Shown here in pieces: positions 1-11,166 of a stretch of 64,000 nucleotides of DNA. Origin of the DNA: Yoonia maritima (GTDB lineage: Bacteria; Pseudomonadota; Alphaproteobacteria; Rhodobacterales; Rhodobacteraceae); assembly GCF_003003285.1 (NCBI RefSeq), contig NZ_PVTP01000001.1, positions 124,001 through 188,000 of the forward strand, given 5' to 3'. A model generated the notes under the pieces. That model saw nothing but the letters and a program-made list of their open reading frames with translations, was not told the DNA's origin and did not search any database. The translations under genes and the position numbers were made by a program. Within the stretch, counting starts at the first letter, position 1, and every line of letters starts with the position of its first letter.

Positions 1-114
1 ACAAAGCTCGCAGGACGTGCGCAGTCTGGCTATGTGTTCACTTATGCGCTGGCAATGGTCATAGGGATTGCGGTGCTGCTGACCTGGGTCACGATGACCG
101 GGGGGGCAAACTAA
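1..114 (+). CDS. nuoL: NADH-quinone oxidoreductase subunit L, C-terminal end (partial)
   Basis: The window opens in frame inside a gene whose last 37 codons encode a hydrophobic tail with the segment [11 protein letters not shown] followed by a membrane stretch. That matches the last transmembrane helix of the large antiporter-like subunit of respiratory complex I, which helps pump protons across the cytoplasmic membrane. Its TAA stop shares one base with the ATG of nuoM, so translation of the two is probably coupled. The 5' part of the gene lies outside the window. The identification rests on this tail and on its position directly before nuoM. Confidence 0.85.
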   Translation, partial: TKLAGRAQSGYVFTYALAMVIGIAVLLTWVTMTGGAN

Positions 115-1655
115 TGGGCAACATTCTATCGCTGACCACGTTTATCCCGCTATTGGGTGCTGTCATCCTTGCGCTTTTCCTGCGCGGTGATGACGCTGCC
201 GCCCAGCGGAACGCCAAATGGGTCGCCATGGTGACCACATTGGTTACATTCCTGACTTCGCTGTTCATCTTGTCGAACTTCAACCCTGACGACACTGGGT
301 TCCAAATGGTCGAGACACGGTCTTGGCTTGCTGGCTTGCAGTATAAGATGGGTGTTGATGGTATCAGCATTCTGTTCGTTATGCTGACTACATTCCTGAT
401 GCCGCTTGTTATTGCGTCCTGCTGGAACGTCACAACACGCGTCAAAGAATACATGATCGCTTTCCTGATCTTGGAAACTTTGATGCTAGGCGTGTTCATG
501 GCGCTTGATCTGGTGCTGTTCTACCTGTTCTTCGAGGCCGGCCTGATCCCGATGTTCCTGATCATCGGCATCTGGGGTGGTAAAAACCGGATCTATGCAT
601 CCTTTAAGTTCTTCCTATACACCTTCCTTGGCTCAGTGCTGATGCTGGTTGCGATGGTTGCGATGTTCTCGCAAGCGGGCACCACAGATATTCCGACACT
701 GATGACATTCACGTTCGGGTCTGAAAACTTCAGCATCCTTGGCGTCCAGATCGTTGGTGGTATGCAGACCCTGCTATGGCTCGCGTTCTTTGCAAGCTTT
801 GCCGTGAAAATGCCAATGTGGCCTGTGCACACATGGTTGCCAGATGCGCACGTTCAGGCGCCGACAGCTGGTTCGGTCGTGCTGGCGGCAATCCTTTTGA
901 AGATGGGTGGTTACGGTTTCCTACGCTTCAGCCTGCCAATGTTCCCAATCGGGTCCGAGGTAATGGGGCCGCTGGTTCTATGGCTGTCCGCAATCGCGAT
1001 CGTCTACACGTCGCTGGTCGCACTCGTCCAAGAAGACATGAAAAAGCTGATTGCGTATTCTTCTGTAGCCCACATGGGGTACGTGACGATGGGGATCTTT
1101 GCTGTGAACCAGCAGGGGATCGACGGTGCGATTTTCCAGATGATCAGCCACGGCTTTATCTCTGGCGCGTTGTTCCTGTGTGTTGGTGTGATCTATGACC
1201 GCATGCATACACGTGAAATCGACGCTTACGGTGGTCTGGTTAATCGGATGCCTGCATACGCGCTGATCTTTATGTTCTTCACGATGGCAAACGTTGGTCT
1301 GCCTGGCACATCTGGCTTTATCGGCGAATTCTTGGTTCTGGTTGGTATCTTCCAAGTGAACACTTGGGTTGCTGCTATCGCGACAACGGGTGTTATCTTC
1401 TCGGCGGCTTATGCGCTGTGGCTGTACCGCCGCGTTGTGATGGGTGACCTGATCAAGGAAAGCCTGAAGACAATCTCTGACATGACTAAGCGTGAAAGGG
1501 TGATCTTTGTCCCACTGGTTGTCATGACCCTGCTGCTGGGTGTTTACCCAGCACTGGTTCTGGACATCATCGGGCCAAGCGTTGCTGCGCTGGTTGAAAA
1601 TTACGAAACGGCTGTGGCGGGGTTTGAAACCGTCGGCCAAGTTGCGTCGCATTAA
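114..1655 (+). CDS. nuoM: NADH-quinone oxidoreductase subunit M
   Basis: Membrane subunit of complex I and one of the three antiporter-like proton channels. The 513-residue length is normal for the family. The protein is hydrophobic throughout, with about 14 predicted helices. The conserved channel residues are visible: Glu141 in [10 protein letters not shown], Lys232 in [18 protein letters not shown], and Lys263 in [11 protein letters not shown]. The start overlaps the nuoL stop as TAATG, and nuoN follows after 12 bp, the standard nuoLMN order. Identification is secure. Confidence 0.97.
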   Translation: MGNILSLTTFIPLLGAVILALFLRGDDAAAQRNAKWVAMVTTLVTFLTSLFILSNFNPDDTGFQMVETRSWLAGLQYKMGVDGISILFVMLTTFLMPLVIASCWNVTTRVKEYMIAFLILETLMLGVFMALDLVLFYLFFEAGLIPMFLIIGIWGGKNRIYASFKFFLYTFLGSVLMLVAMVAMFSQAGTTDIPTLMTFTFGSENFSILGVQIVGGMQTLLWLAFFASFAVKMPMWPVHTWLPDAHVQAPTAGSVVLAAILLKMGGYGFLRFSLPMFPIGSEVMGPLVLWLSAIAIVYTSLVALVQEDMKKLIAYSSVAHMGYVTMGIFAVNQQGIDGAIFQMISHGFISGALFLCVGVIYDRMHTREIDAYGGLVNRMPAYALIFMFFTMANVGLPGTSGFIGEFLVLVGIFQVNTWVAAIATTGVIFSAAYALWLYRRVVMGDLIKESLKTISDMTKRERVIFVPLVVMTLLLGVYPALVLDIIGPSVAALVENYETAVAGFETVGQVASH

Positions 1656-1667
1656 GGAACGGATGAC

Positions 1668-3104
1668 ATGATTTCCGCAGATATCCAAATCGTCATGCCT
1701 GAAATCCTGCTGGCAGTTTATGCCATGCTGGCCCTTCTTGGCGCTGTTTACACAACTAAAGACAAGATGGCGTCACTGCTGACTTGGGTGACTTCTGGTT
1801 TGTTTGTTTTGCTGGCCCTTTGGATCGGCATGAACGGGCAGGGCACACAGACAGCCTTTGACGGCATGTTCAACGACGACGCTTTTGCGCGTTTTGCTAA
1901 GGTCACAATCCTGCTGTCCGCTGCAGCGGTACTCGTGATGTCCGAAGCCTATATGAAACGCCGCGGTCTGCTGCGTTTTGAGTACCCAATTCTGGTTGCA
2001 CTTGCTGTGGTCGGGATGATGGTCATGGTGTCAGCTGGCGACCTGATGGCGCTTTACATGGGGCTAGAGCTGCAATCGCTTTCACTCTACGTCGTGGCGT
2101 CGCTGCGCCGTGATAGCGTGAAATCAACCGAAGCAGGTCTGAAGTACTTTGTTCTGGGTGCGCTTTCATCTGGTCTACTGCTGTACGGTGCATCGCTGAC
2201 CTACGGTTTCGCAGGTACGACACTATTCAGCGGCATCATCGAGGCAACTGCACATCACCCATCACTGGGTCTGTTGTTCGGGATCGTCTTCTTGCTGGCC
2301 GGTTTCGCTTTCAAAGTATCTGCAGCACCATTCCACATGTGGACTCCAGATGTTTACGAAGGCTCGCCAACGCCGGTAACTGCGTTCTTCGCGACTGCAC
2401 CAAAGGTTGCTGCGATGGCATTGTTTGCGCGCGTTGTGCATGACGCGTTCGGCGATATCGTTAGCGAATGGCAGCAAATCGTGGCGTTCTTGGCTGTTGT
2501 TTCCATGTTCCTTGGCGCGATTGCAGCGATCGGTCAAAAAGACATTAAACGTCTGATGGCTTACTCTTCTATCGCGCATATGGGCTTTGCCTTGATGGGC
2601 CTTGCTGCTGGTACTGCGCTGGGTGTGCAGGCGATGCTGATTTACATGGCGATCTACGTCACCATGAACGTTGGTACATTCGCGTTTATCCTTGGGATGG
2701 AGCGAGATGGTCGCCCGGTTACGTCGATTGAAAGCCTTAAGATGTATTCAAAGCGTCAGCCGCTACGCGCGCTTGCAATGCTGGTGCTGATGTTCAGCCT
2801 TGCTGGCGTGCCGCCAATGGTTGGCTTCTTCGGTAAATTTTATGTGTTGCGTGCAGCATATGACGCGGGCCTTGGCTGGTTGGCTGTGGTTGGCGTGATC
2901 GCATCTGTTATTGGTGCGTTCTACTATCTGCGCATCGTTTACTACATGTACTTCGGCGAAGAGACTGACGCGCTTGACGGTAAGATGAACCCAGTTCTTT
3001 GGACATTCCTGATGGCCTCTGCACTGATTATGCTTGTTGGCGTCGTGAACCTGTTCGGAATCGAACCAATGGCCGCTAGCGCGGCAGCAGCGCTTGTCAA
3101 CTGA
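1668..3104 (+). CDS. nuoN: NADH-quinone oxidoreductase subunit N
   Basis: Third antiporter-like membrane subunit of complex I, 478 residues, close to the usual length. Family signatures are seen: [13 protein letters not shown] near residue 130, then [20 protein letters not shown] with the conserved channel lysine. The gene sits 12 bp after nuoM. Its last 11 bases overlap the TTG-initiated birA frame, so the nuo operon appears to run into birA, coaX and rnj. That gene order is common in alphaproteobacteria. Confidence 0.97.
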   Translation: MISADIQIVMPEILLAVYAMLALLGAVYTTKDKMASLLTWVTSGLFVLLALWIGMNGQGTQTAFDGMFNDDAFARFAKVTILLSAAAVLVMSEAYMKRRGLLRFEYPILVALAVVGMMVMVSAGDLMALYMGLELQSLSLYVVASLRRDSVKSTEAGLKYFVLGALSSGLLLYGASLTYGFAGTTLFSGIIEATAHHPSLGLLFGIVFLLAGFAFKVSAAPFHMWTPDVYEGSPTPVTAFFATAPKVAAMALFARVVHDAFGDIVSEWQQIVAFLAVVSMFLGAIAAIGQKDIKRLMAYSSIAHMGFALMGLAAGTALGVQAMLIYMAIYVTMNVGTFAFILGMERDGRPVTSIESLKMYSKRQPLRALAMLVLMFSLAGVPPMVGFFGKFYVLRAAYDAGLGWLAVVGVIASVIGAFYYLRIVYYMYFGEETDALDGKMNPVLWTFLMASALIMLVGVVNLFGIEPMAASAAAALVN

Positions 3105-3852
3105 CGGTACACACGCGCATTGGCCTACGGGCTATGGGCGTGTGATCCACGATAGTGTGGATAGCACAATGGCCGAGGCTGCGCGCCTCGCGCTAACTTT
3201 AGAACAACCCACTTGGATTATGGCCCGCACCCAAACCGCTGCACGCGGTCGGCGCGGTCGTCCATGGATCGTTCCCGCCGGAAACTTAAACACGACTTTG
3301 GTTTTTAAACCGGGCTGTAGCCCGGCCGACGCGGCAAAGCGGTCTTTCCTTGCCGCGAACGCGCTTCAAGCCGCACTTGCGATTTATGTCCAACCAGAAA
3401 AACTTGCGCTGAAGTGGCCTAATGATGTGCTGCTTTCGGGCGGTAAGGTCGCGGGCATTTTGCTTGAAAGTAGCGGGCAGGGTGGAGTTGTTGACTGGCT
3501 GTCGATTGGGATCGGCGTGAATTTGGCCCATACACCGGACGGCGTGACAGACGCGGCCTTTGCCCCAACGAGCCTACGTGCCGCTGGTGGCTGGGATGTA
3601 GTCCCAGAAGATTTTCTATCTGTTCTTGCTGATGCCTACGCCACGCAAGAAGAGAAGCTGCGGACGATCGGTTTTGCAGGTATCCGCGACGACTGGTTAT
3701 CCAAGGCTGCACGGCTAGGAGAAGTCATCACCGCTCGTACGGCGCGCGAAGAAATTACAGGACTGTTTGAAACGGTCGATCTGGATGGCAATCTTGTTTT
3801 GCAAACAGCGCAAGGGCCGCGGGTTATTCCCGCTGCCGATGTCTATTTCTGA
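3094..3852 (+). CDS. birA: Biotin--[acetyl-CoA-carboxylase] ligase (short, no HTH)
   Basis: Activates biotin with ATP and attaches it to the carrier subunit of acetyl-CoA carboxylase. The 252-residue protein shows the biotinyl-AMP loop RGRRGR (51-56), KWPNDV (107-112) and [11 protein letters not shown] (116-126). It lacks the N-terminal winged helix of E. coli BirA, so it is a pure ligase and not the biotin repressor. The best start is a TTG inside the end of nuoN, giving an 11-bp overlap. No strong Shine-Dalgarno precedes it, so expression probably depends on coupling to nuoN. The start position is less certain than the function. Confidence 0.92.
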   Translation: MSTDGTHAHWPTGYGRVIHDSVDSTMAEAARLALTLEQPTWIMARTQTAARGRRGRPWIVPAGNLNTTLVFKPGCSPADAAKRSFLAANALQAALAIYVQPEKLALKWPNDVLLSGGKVAGILLESSGQGGVVDWLSIGIGVNLAHTPDGVTDAAFAPTSLRAAGGWDVVPEDFLSVLADAYATQEEKLRTIGFAGIRDDWLSKAARLGEVITARTAREEITGLFETVDLDGNLVLQTAQGPRVIPAADVYF

Positions 3853-3866
3853 TAAGGGGACGCTTC

Positions 3867-4640
3867 ATGCTTTTGGCAATTGATTGCGGCAATACCAATA
3901 CCGTGTTTTCGATCTGGGACGGCAAATCGTTTATTGCGACTTGGCGTACCAGCACCGAGTGGCAGCGTACAGCGGATCAATACTATGTCTGGCTGTCCAC
4001 GCTGATGGAATTCCAAAAGATCGACGTGGCCATCAACGAGGTGATCATCAGCTCTACAGTGCCGCGCGTGGTGTTTAACTTGCGCGTGTTGTCGGATCGG
4101 TATTTCAATTGCAGACCTTTGGTCGTCGGCAAACCTGATTGCCTGCTGCCCCAACCACCACGCGTTGACGAAGGTACACAAGTTGGCCCCGACCGCGTGG
4201 TTAACGCCGCTGGCGCATTTGATCGCCACAGTGGCAACCTGATCGTCGTCGATTTCGGCACCGCGACCACCTTTGATGTTGTGGACACTGACGGGGCCTA
4301 TGTTGGAGGTGTCATCGCACCGGGCGTGAACCTCAGCCTTGAGGCGCTGCACAATGCGGCAGCTGCCTTGCCACATGTCGACATTTCGAAACCTCAACGC
4401 GTTGTGGGCACAAATACTGTTGCCTGCATGCAATCGGGGGTCTTTTGGGGTTACATTGGCCTAGTCCGCGAGATATGTGCGCGGATCAAAGCAGAACGTG
4501 GCGTCCCGATGCAGGTCATCGCGACCGGGGGGCTTGCGCCTTTGTTCCAACAGGCCGAAAACCTGTTCGACGCGTTTGAAGACGACCTGACGATGCACGG
4601 CCTGACCGTGATCCACAAATACAACAAGGATAACACATGA
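3867..4640 (+). CDS. coaX: Type III pantothenate kinase
   Basis: Phosphorylates pantothenate in the first committed step of coenzyme A synthesis. At 257 residues it has the expected ASKHA-fold motifs: AIDCGNTNT near the N terminus for phosphate binding, the catalytic-site segment VVDFGTATTFD and the GGVIAPGV loop. It starts 14 bp after birA behind the sequence aaggggacg. It ends with an ATGA overlap with the ribonuclease J gene, so birA-coaX-rnj look co-transcribed. Type III enzymes are normally not feedback-inhibited by CoA. Confidence 0.95.
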   Translation: MLLAIDCGNTNTVFSIWDGKSFIATWRTSTEWQRTADQYYVWLSTLMEFQKIDVAINEVIISSTVPRVVFNLRVLSDRYFNCRPLVVGKPDCLLPQPPRVDEGTQVGPDRVVNAAGAFDRHSGNLIVVDFGTATTFDVVDTDGAYVGGVIAPGVNLSLEALHNAAAALPHVDISKPQRVVGTNTVACMQSGVFWGYIGLVREICARIKAERGVPMQVIATGGLAPLFQQAENLFDAFEDDLTMHGLTVIHKYNKDNT

Positions 4641-6301
4641 CCGACCGCCTGATTTACCTGCCTCTTGGGGGCGCCGGCGAGATCGGCATGAACGCTTATG
4701 TCTACGGATATGGCGCGCCGGGTAAGGAACGGCTGATCGTGGTCGATCTGGGCGTGACATTCCCTGATATGGACGGCACGCCGGGCGTTGACCTGATCCT
4801 GCCAGACATTGCGTGGCTTGAGAAACGCAAATCCCAGATCGAAGGTATCTTCATCACCCACGCGCACGAAGACCATGTCGGCGCGATCGGGCACTATTGG
4901 GAACGTCTGGGTGCGCCGGTTTATGCGCGTCCGTTCACCGCGAATATTGCACGGCGCAAGCTGAGTGAACATGGTTTGCCGGACAGCGTTGTAAACGTCG
5001 TTGATGTCTATCCACAAGTTATTGATTGCGGCCCGTTCAAAGTCTCCTACCTGCCAATCAGCCACTCTATTCCGGAAAGCGCTGGCTTGTTGATCGATAC
5101 GCCTGACGGCCGCGTGCTGCATTCGGGTGATTTTAAGATCGACGAAACCCCAGTGGTCGGCGACCCATGGAATGCGGCGCTTTGGGAAGAAGTCTCCAAA
5201 GACGGTGTTAAGGCGCTTGTCTGCGATAGTACGAACATCTTTTCCAATGCAGAAGGCCGGTCCGAGGCCACAATCGGTGATGCAATCGCTGACATGATGA
5301 AAGAGGCGACAGGGATGGTCGTTGCGACAACCTTCGCTTCGAACATCGCACGTTTGAAAACGCTGGCAATCGCCGCGCAAAAAGGCGGCCGCTCTGTCGT
5401 GCTGCTTGGCCGTGCGATGCGCCGCATGGTAGAAGCCGCCACCGAAGTGGGCATCCTGAAGGGCTTCCCGCCAGTTGTATCGCCCGAAGACGCGCTGAAC
5501 ATGCCGCGTGAGAACGTGATGCTGTTGGTGACCGGATCCCAAGGCGAACGCCGTGCCGCATCCGCGCAGCTTGCCCAAGGGTCATATCTGGGCTTGAAGC
5601 TAAAGGAAGGGGACACCTTCCTGTTCTCATCAAAAACTATTCCTGGGAATGAGCGTGGTGTAATCCGCATCATGAACCAGCTGTCTGAACTGGGCGTTGA
5701 CGTGATCGACGATGCGGGTGGCAAATACCACGTGTCGGGCCACGCGAACCGCCCTGATCTGGAAACCATGCACCAGATCGTAAAGCCGCAAATCTTGATC
5801 CCAATGCATGGCGAACACCGTCACCTGCGCGAACATGTGAAGGTTGGTAATGCAGCTGGGCTTACGGGTATCGTGGCTGTCAACGGTATGATGATCGACC
5901 TGTCAGGCAACGCGCCTAGGGTCGCTGAATACATCGACACAGGTCGGACATATCTCGATGGCACAGTGCAGATCGGCGCAATGGATGGCATCGTGCGCGA
6001 CCGCATCCGCATGGCGTTGAACGGGCACATGATTGTGACGCTCATCATCGACGAAAACGACGAACCACTAGGCGATCCATGGGTCGAAATCTCTGGGCTT
6101 GCCGAAACCGGCCGCAACAACGCAGCCTTGGTCGAAGTCGTCGAAGAAGACCTGAGCCAATTCATCAACCGGGCCAACGCCAAAACTTTGCGTGACGAGG
6201 TAAAGCTGGAAAAAGAGCTTAGAACAATCGCACGCCGTTCCGCTCAAGGCGAGATCGGGAAAAAGCCGGAAGTGACGGTGATTGTCAGCCGGTTGGGCTG
6301 A
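4637..6301 (+). CDS. rnj: Ribonuclease J
   Basis: Metallo-beta-lactamase/beta-CASP ribonuclease with endonuclease and 5'-to-3' exonuclease activity, acting in rRNA maturation and mRNA decay. The 554-residue protein carries the zinc motif HAHEDHVGAIGH (75-86), a second metal site in HSGDFKID, the beta-CASP region with GSQGE, and the later HxSGHA-type motif in YHVSGHANRPD followed by IPMHGEHRH. Alphaproteobacteria generally have one RNase J. The start overlaps the coaX stop by four bases. After the stop there are 371 bases without a gene. Confidence 0.95.
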   Translation: MTDRLIYLPLGGAGEIGMNAYVYGYGAPGKERLIVVDLGVTFPDMDGTPGVDLILPDIAWLEKRKSQIEGIFITHAHEDHVGAIGHYWERLGAPVYARPFTANIARRKLSEHGLPDSVVNVVDVYPQVIDCGPFKVSYLPISHSIPESAGLLIDTPDGRVLHSGDFKIDETPVVGDPWNAALWEEVSKDGVKALVCDSTNIFSNAEGRSEATIGDAIADMMKEATGMVVATTFASNIARLKTLAIAAQKGGRSVVLLGRAMRRMVEAATEVGILKGFPPVVSPEDALNMPRENVMLLVTGSQGERRAASAQLAQGSYLGLKLKEGDTFLFSSKTIPGNERGVIRIMNQLSELGVDVIDDAGGKYHVSGHANRPDLETMHQIVKPQILIPMHGEHRHLREHVKVGNAAGLTGIVAVNGMMIDLSGNAPRVAEYIDTGRTYLDGTVQIGAMDGIVRDRIRMALNGHMIVTLIIDENDEPLGDPWVEISGLAETGRNNAALVEVVEEDLSQFINRANAKTLRDEVKLEKELRTIARRSAQGEIGKKPEVTVIVSRLG

Positions 6302-6672
6302 GTTTGTGAAGTGGGTGGGTTAAAACCCACCCTACGGTCATTGGTCAGCCGTAGCCTAGAATAGTTTAGTAGTGATGCAGATTCTAATTTAGTTGCAACA
6401 GGCCAAGCAAAATCGCGACCCGTATGTTCGGACCATGTGAGGTGAACTCGGAAGAATAGATCTTCTAAGCTCATATGGGCAACGATCACATCGTCGGTGC
6501 AATCTGATTTTGCGACAATAACGAGTTAGTCTAGATGTTGCGCGAGTAAATGAGACTGCCCAACTTCATTTCTAAGTTGACTGGTCAGACGCATCGACAA
6601 ATCGGTGTCGACACTCGACCAATCCGACGCATCTGGAATATTGAGTTGAAGGTGCTCGGGGAGGGAGGGAGT
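6302..6672. other. Gene-free interval between rnj and the helicase gene
   Basis: This 371-base interval separates two convergent genes and is the longest stretch without a supported gene here. It contains a strong palindrome at 6313-6332. Short open frames on both strands cross it, but they have no recognisable domain, no convincing Shine-Dalgarno, and run into antisense of neighbouring genes. I see no RNA gene. It may hold the 3' ends of both transcripts, or eroded sequence. Confidence 0.6.
6313..6332. repeat. Palindromic element after rnj
   Basis: GGGTGGGTT and AACCCACCC form a perfect 9-bp inverted repeat around a 2-base centre, starting 12 bases after the rnj stop. No T-run follows in either direction, so it is a poor intrinsic terminator. 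The sequence resembles short GGTGGGTT-type palindromes dispersed in many bacterial genomes. Whether this genome has more copies cannot be seen from one window. Confidence 0.5.
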
Positions 6673-8121
<1,449 letters not shown>

Positions 8122-8122
8122 G

Positions 8123-8168
8123 TGCGTCCTAAGTGTGCGGGTTCGATCCGCATATGTGAAAGGACGCA
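8123..8168 (-). promoter_or_regulatory. Leader hairpin sequestering the helicase Shine-Dalgarno
   Basis: Directly upstream of the helicase ATG, TGCGTCCT at 8123-8130 pairs perfectly with AGGACGCA at 8161-8168. An inner stem TGCGG/CCGCA (8136-8140 with 8148-8152) is capped by a 7-base loop. On the mRNA the AGGA that serves as ribosome-binding site, five bases from the AUG, lies in the outer stem. This is seen directly in the sequence. The inference is translational control by melting, either by temperature or by the helicase itself. Confidence 0.55.
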
Positions 8169-8293
8169 ATTTCCCCAGCGCCCCGGCGTCGACGACCAAT
8201 ATCGTCGACTGAGCGCATACCGAAAAACATGCTTAGGGTCAAGCGAAGCGCCATACCGACTACATTTGGGTAGCAGTCAATCCAGCTCTCGGG

Positions 8294-8725
8294 TTAGGAT
8301 TCGACGATAACGGCGTTTTCCAAAATCGCCGCGTTCCATGTCTGGGGATCATGAATGGGTGTCATGTCGCCGCGAAGCGTAATACGTGCCCCTTCTTCAA
8401 GTCCCGGAATTGCGGTTTCAAGTGAAACTTGGACGCTTGCCCCGTGACTTGGGTCACCGCAAAACGGGCAAAATCCCATGTCAGAAACAAGCACCAGTTC
8501 ACGTATATCAGAACCCGGAGTTAACGGCACAGCATAGCCTGTCAAAACCATACCTTCACGCCCGTTCTGGATCGCAGCAGGGAAAGTTTTGTTCACCTGA
8601 TATGATGTGTCCGTTATGACCTCATCTACGGTGATCCCGCGCAAGAGGTCCCAGTCATCCGCCCAAGCACCTGTGGTGATTGTGGATAGGGCAACGGTTA
8701 GAGCAGTGGTGCTTACATTTTTCAT
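8294..8725 (-). CDS. Exported protein with a CPFC motif, DUF3299-like
   Basis: A 143-residue protein with a signal peptide (about residues 1-22, ending near AWADD). The mature part is beta-rich: a GYAVPL strand, then LVLVSDMGFCPFCGDPSHG carrying the only cysteine pair, then a segment about a permissible composition (ARITLRGDM). The layout resembles DUF3299 proteins, small periplasmic proteins of unknown role with a conserved Cys-containing turn, but I only match it by pattern. The CxxC could bind a metal or be redox-active. It lies between helicase and prfC on the same strand, with 172-base and 147-base gaps on either side, so it is probably transcribed alone. Confidence 0.6.
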   Translation of the reverse strand: MKNVSTTALTVALSTITTGAWADDWDLLRGITVDEVITDTSYQVNKTFPAAIQNGREGMVLTGYAVPLTPGSDIRELVLVSDMGFCPFCGDPSHGASVQVSLETAIPGLEEGARITLRGDMTPIHDPQTWNAAILENAVIVES

Positions 8726-8843
8726 GTTCGTCTCGTGCTTGATGCGTTGAACTGTGTACGAAGATCTTACCGGAATACCGATGAATTAAACATCTTTGTC
8801 CGTACTATGACAGCGATATTTTGCTGTGCCAACTCACTATCGC

Positions 8844-8867
8844 GTGCGCGCCCAAGCAGGCGCGCGC
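8844..8867 (-). terminator. GC-rich hairpin after prfC
   Basis: GCGCGCC (8846-8852) and GGCGCGC (8859-8865) form a 7-bp GC stem six bases past the prfC stop. No T-run follows on the prfC strand, so it may only stabilise the 3' end or act with Rho. Confidence 0.3.
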
Positions 8868-8872
8868 TGCGC

Positions 8873-10468
8873 TTATACCATCATTTCCTTAGTCGCGGTT
8901 AGTTCGACGTCTGGATAGTCGCGGCCCACGCGGTCAATGTCCCACTGTAGGCGGGTTAGAAATACCGTGTCCCCGTCGTTATCGGTCGCGATATGCTGTT
9001 TGTTTGCGTTCGCAAATTTATCAATTGCGTCTTTGCCGCCGGACACCCAGCGTGCGGACGTGAATTGCGATTGTTCAAAGCGAACTGGCAGCCCGTATTC
9101 CATCTCGATTCGACTAGCGAGGACTTCGAACTGAAGCGCGCCAACAACGCCAACGATGAAACCGGAGCCGAAGGTTGGTTTGAACACCTTTGCAGCGCCT
9201 TCTTCGGCGAATTGCATCAGCGCCTTTTCAAGGTGCTTGGCTTTCATTGGATCGCCTGCGCGACACGCCTGCAGAAGTTCGGGCGCGAATGACGGAATGC
9301 CGGATACGCGAATTTCTTCGCCTTCGGTCAATGTGTCACCAATCCGTAGCTGTCCGTGGTTCGGGATGCCGATGATATCGCCAGCCCATGCTTCCTCGGC
9401 GAGTTCACGGTCAGCGGCTAGAAACAGCACTGGGTTGCTGATCGCCATTTGCTTTTTGCTGCGTACGTGCGTCAGCTTCATGCCGCGTTGGAAGTGACCG
9501 GATGCAAGCCGTACGAACGCCACGCGGTCCCGGTGTTTTGGGTCCATGTTCGCTTGAACCTTGAACACGAATCCCGCGACCTTGGTTTCTTCGGGGGCGA
9601 TGTTGCGCGGTTGCGCAGATTGAATTTGCGGTTCAGGGCCGTAGGTGGCCAATCCATCCATCAATTCCTTAACCCCGAAAGAGTTCATAGCAGACCCAAA
9701 CCAGATCGGTGTCATTGATCCGTTCAGAAGCGCCTCTGGGTCAAGTGTTGGCAGTAATTCCTTGGCCATCTCGATTTCTTCGAGGAACTTTTCAAGCAAA
9801 TGTGCCGGAACATGTTCGGCCAGTTTAGGGTCATCCAAGCCGCTGATTTGGATGCTTTCAGAAATCTTGTTCCGATCCGCTCGGTCCATCAGTTCGAGCT
9901 TGTCACGCAAGATATCGTAACAGCCGATGAATTCACGGCCAACGCCAATGGGCCAAGATGCAGGCGTGACATCAATCGCAAGGTTTTCTTGGATTTCGTC
10001 AATGATCTCGAATGTATCGCGGCTTTCGCGGTCCATTTTGTTGCAAAACGTCAAAATCGGCAGGTCGCGCAAACGGCAAACTTCGAACAGTTTTTGCGTT
10101 TGGCTTTCAACACCCTTGGCGCCATCAATCACCATGACAGCAGCATCGACCGCCGTCAGCGTGCGATAGGTATCTTCCGAAAAGTCAGAGTGACCGGGCG
10201 TATCAACAAGGTTGAAACGATATTTTTCGAAATCAAACGACATTGCGGATGCCGAAACCGAGATTCCGCGGTCTTTTTCCATCTGCATAAAGTCAGAACG
10301 GGTCCGTCGTGCTTCGCCTTTTGCACGCACCTGACCCGCCATTTGGATGGCACCACCATACAAAAGGAATTTTTCGGTCAAGGTTGTCTTACCAGCATCC
10401 GGATGCGAGATGATCGCAAAGGTGCGGCGGCGGGCAATTTCTGCGGGAAGTTCAGGGCGATTTGTCAT
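8873..10468 (-). CDS. prfC: Peptide chain release factor 3
   Basis: Translational GTPase that recycles RF1/RF2 from the ribosome after peptide release. It is 531 residues from the ATG at 10468. The GTPase motifs are SHPDAGKTT (P-loop), DTPGHSDF (G3) and NKMDRE (G4), followed by the EF-Tu-like domain II and the RF3 C-terminal domain ending in VELTATKEMMV. The frame extends 12 codons upstream to a TTG at 10504, but the ATG gives the usual RF3 N terminus. It is transcribed away from the lipoprotein gene at 10555, with 86 bases for both promoters. Confidence 0.95.
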   Translation of the reverse strand: MTNRPELPAEIARRRTFAIISHPDAGKTTLTEKFLLYGGAIQMAGQVRAKGEARRTRSDFMQMEKDRGISVSASAMSFDFEKYRFNLVDTPGHSDFSEDTYRTLTAVDAAVMVIDGAKGVESQTQKLFEVCRLRDLPILTFCNKMDRESRDTFEIIDEIQENLAIDVTPASWPIGVGREFIGCYDILRDKLELMDRADRNKISESIQISGLDDPKLAEHVPAHLLEKFLEEIEMAKELLPTLDPEALLNGSMTPIWFGSAMNSFGVKELMDGLATYGPEPQIQSAQPRNIAPEETKVAGFVFKVQANMDPKHRDRVAFVRLASGHFQRGMKLTHVRSKKQMAISNPVLFLAADRELAEEAWAGDIIGIPNHGQLRIGDTLTEGEEIRVSGIPSFAPELLQACRAGDPMKAKHLEKALMQFAEEGAAKVFKPTFGSGFIVGVVGALQFEVLASRIEMEYGLPVRFEQSQFTSARWVSGGKDAIDKFANANKQHIATDNDGDTVFLTRLQWDIDRVGRDYPDVELTATKEMMV

Positions 10469-10554
10469 GGCAGATGCTTTATGCGTTTGCTGGACAAAGG
10501 GCAATCCACAGTGCGCTTAACGATTGCTTTGGATTCGTTCGCTAAGCTGTCTGG

Positions 10555-11166
10555 ATGTTCGATCTAAAACACATTCTATTTTGCTGCATCATGTTGCTGG
10601 CTGCCTGTGGCGGGGGCGGCGGGGAAAGCGCGGGAAGCGGGATTGACCCGCGTATCGCCCGGATCGACAGCTATGATGCATTGAATGCGCGTGTGTTGGG
10701 GGATCAAAGCATCGGGGCCATCGGTATGTCCATCACCCCAGATGGCGCGCTGCCCGCTACAGGGACTGCGGAGTTTGAGGGTTTCGCTACAATACGTGTT
10801 GAAAACCCGGACACACCTCTTGTTCTCTACGGCGATGCGAATGTCGCAATCGGATTCGATGACCACTCAGTGCATGGCGGGATGGATCGTTTCTTCGGGA
10901 CAAATGCTGACGGGGCTGTCACTGATTACAGTGGTGGGATTGTCATTGATGGTGGGTCTGTCAGTGATGGGCTATCGCTTGAGTACGGCGGAACGCTTGA
11001 GGCTGCAGGCGACACTTTGACGTTAAGCGGGACGATGAACGGTGCGTTTTTTGGTGATCCGGTGTCAGCGATTGCTGCCGCCGATTATGAGCCAGAAGGC
11101 GCATATAACGGTGCTTCCATTGATGCGACGGTTATTATCGTCGGTGAAGGTTCAGGCGCACCTTAA
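10555..11166 (+). CDS. Predicted lipoprotein, transferrin-binding-protein-like beta barrel
   Basis: A 203-residue protein with a short hydrophobic leader and the lipobox LLAAC, so Cys18 is probably lipidated. A glycine-rich linker CGGGGGE follows. The rest is a string of beta strands with repeated D-G-S-x-S patterns and a GTMNGAFFGD-type motif. This is typical of small Rhodobacterales proteins assigned to the TbpB-like barrel fold, whose ligand is unknown. Its TAA stop overlaps the stop of the convergent Hint gene by four bases. Lipoprotein status is well supported. The fold is inferred from strand pattern only. Confidence 0.6.
   Translation: MFDLKHILFCCIMLLAACGGGGGESAGSGIDPRIARIDSYDALNARVLGDQSIGAIGMSITPDGALPATGTAEFEGFATIRVENPDTPLVLYGDANVAIGFDDHSVHGGMDRFFGTNADGAVTDYSGGIVIDGGSVSDGLSLEYGGTLEAAGDTLTLSGTMNGAFFGDPVSAIAAADYEPEGAYNGASIDATVIIVGEGSGAP

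Noticed and set aside
4451..5578. Long open frame on the minus strand (375 codons) antisense to rnj
   Set aside because: It lies wholly within well-identified genes, shows no domain, and its composition (many Cys, His, Arg) is that of a frame shadow.
6244..6489. Minus-strand 81-codon frame over the rnj end and the palindrome
   Set aside because: It overlaps the 3' end of rnj and translates the palindrome. There is no sign of selection as a protein.
8134..8154. tRNA T-arm-like sequence (GTTCGAT loop with a 5-bp stem)
   Set aside because: No anticodon, D or acceptor arms can be built around it, and it reads as a T-loop only on the strand opposite to the helicase transcript. It is better explained as part of the helicase leader hairpin.
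9800..10567. Open frame of 255 codons on the plus strand antisense to prfC
   Set aside because: prfC is certain on the other strand. The antisense protein has no recognisable motif and no ribosome-binding site.
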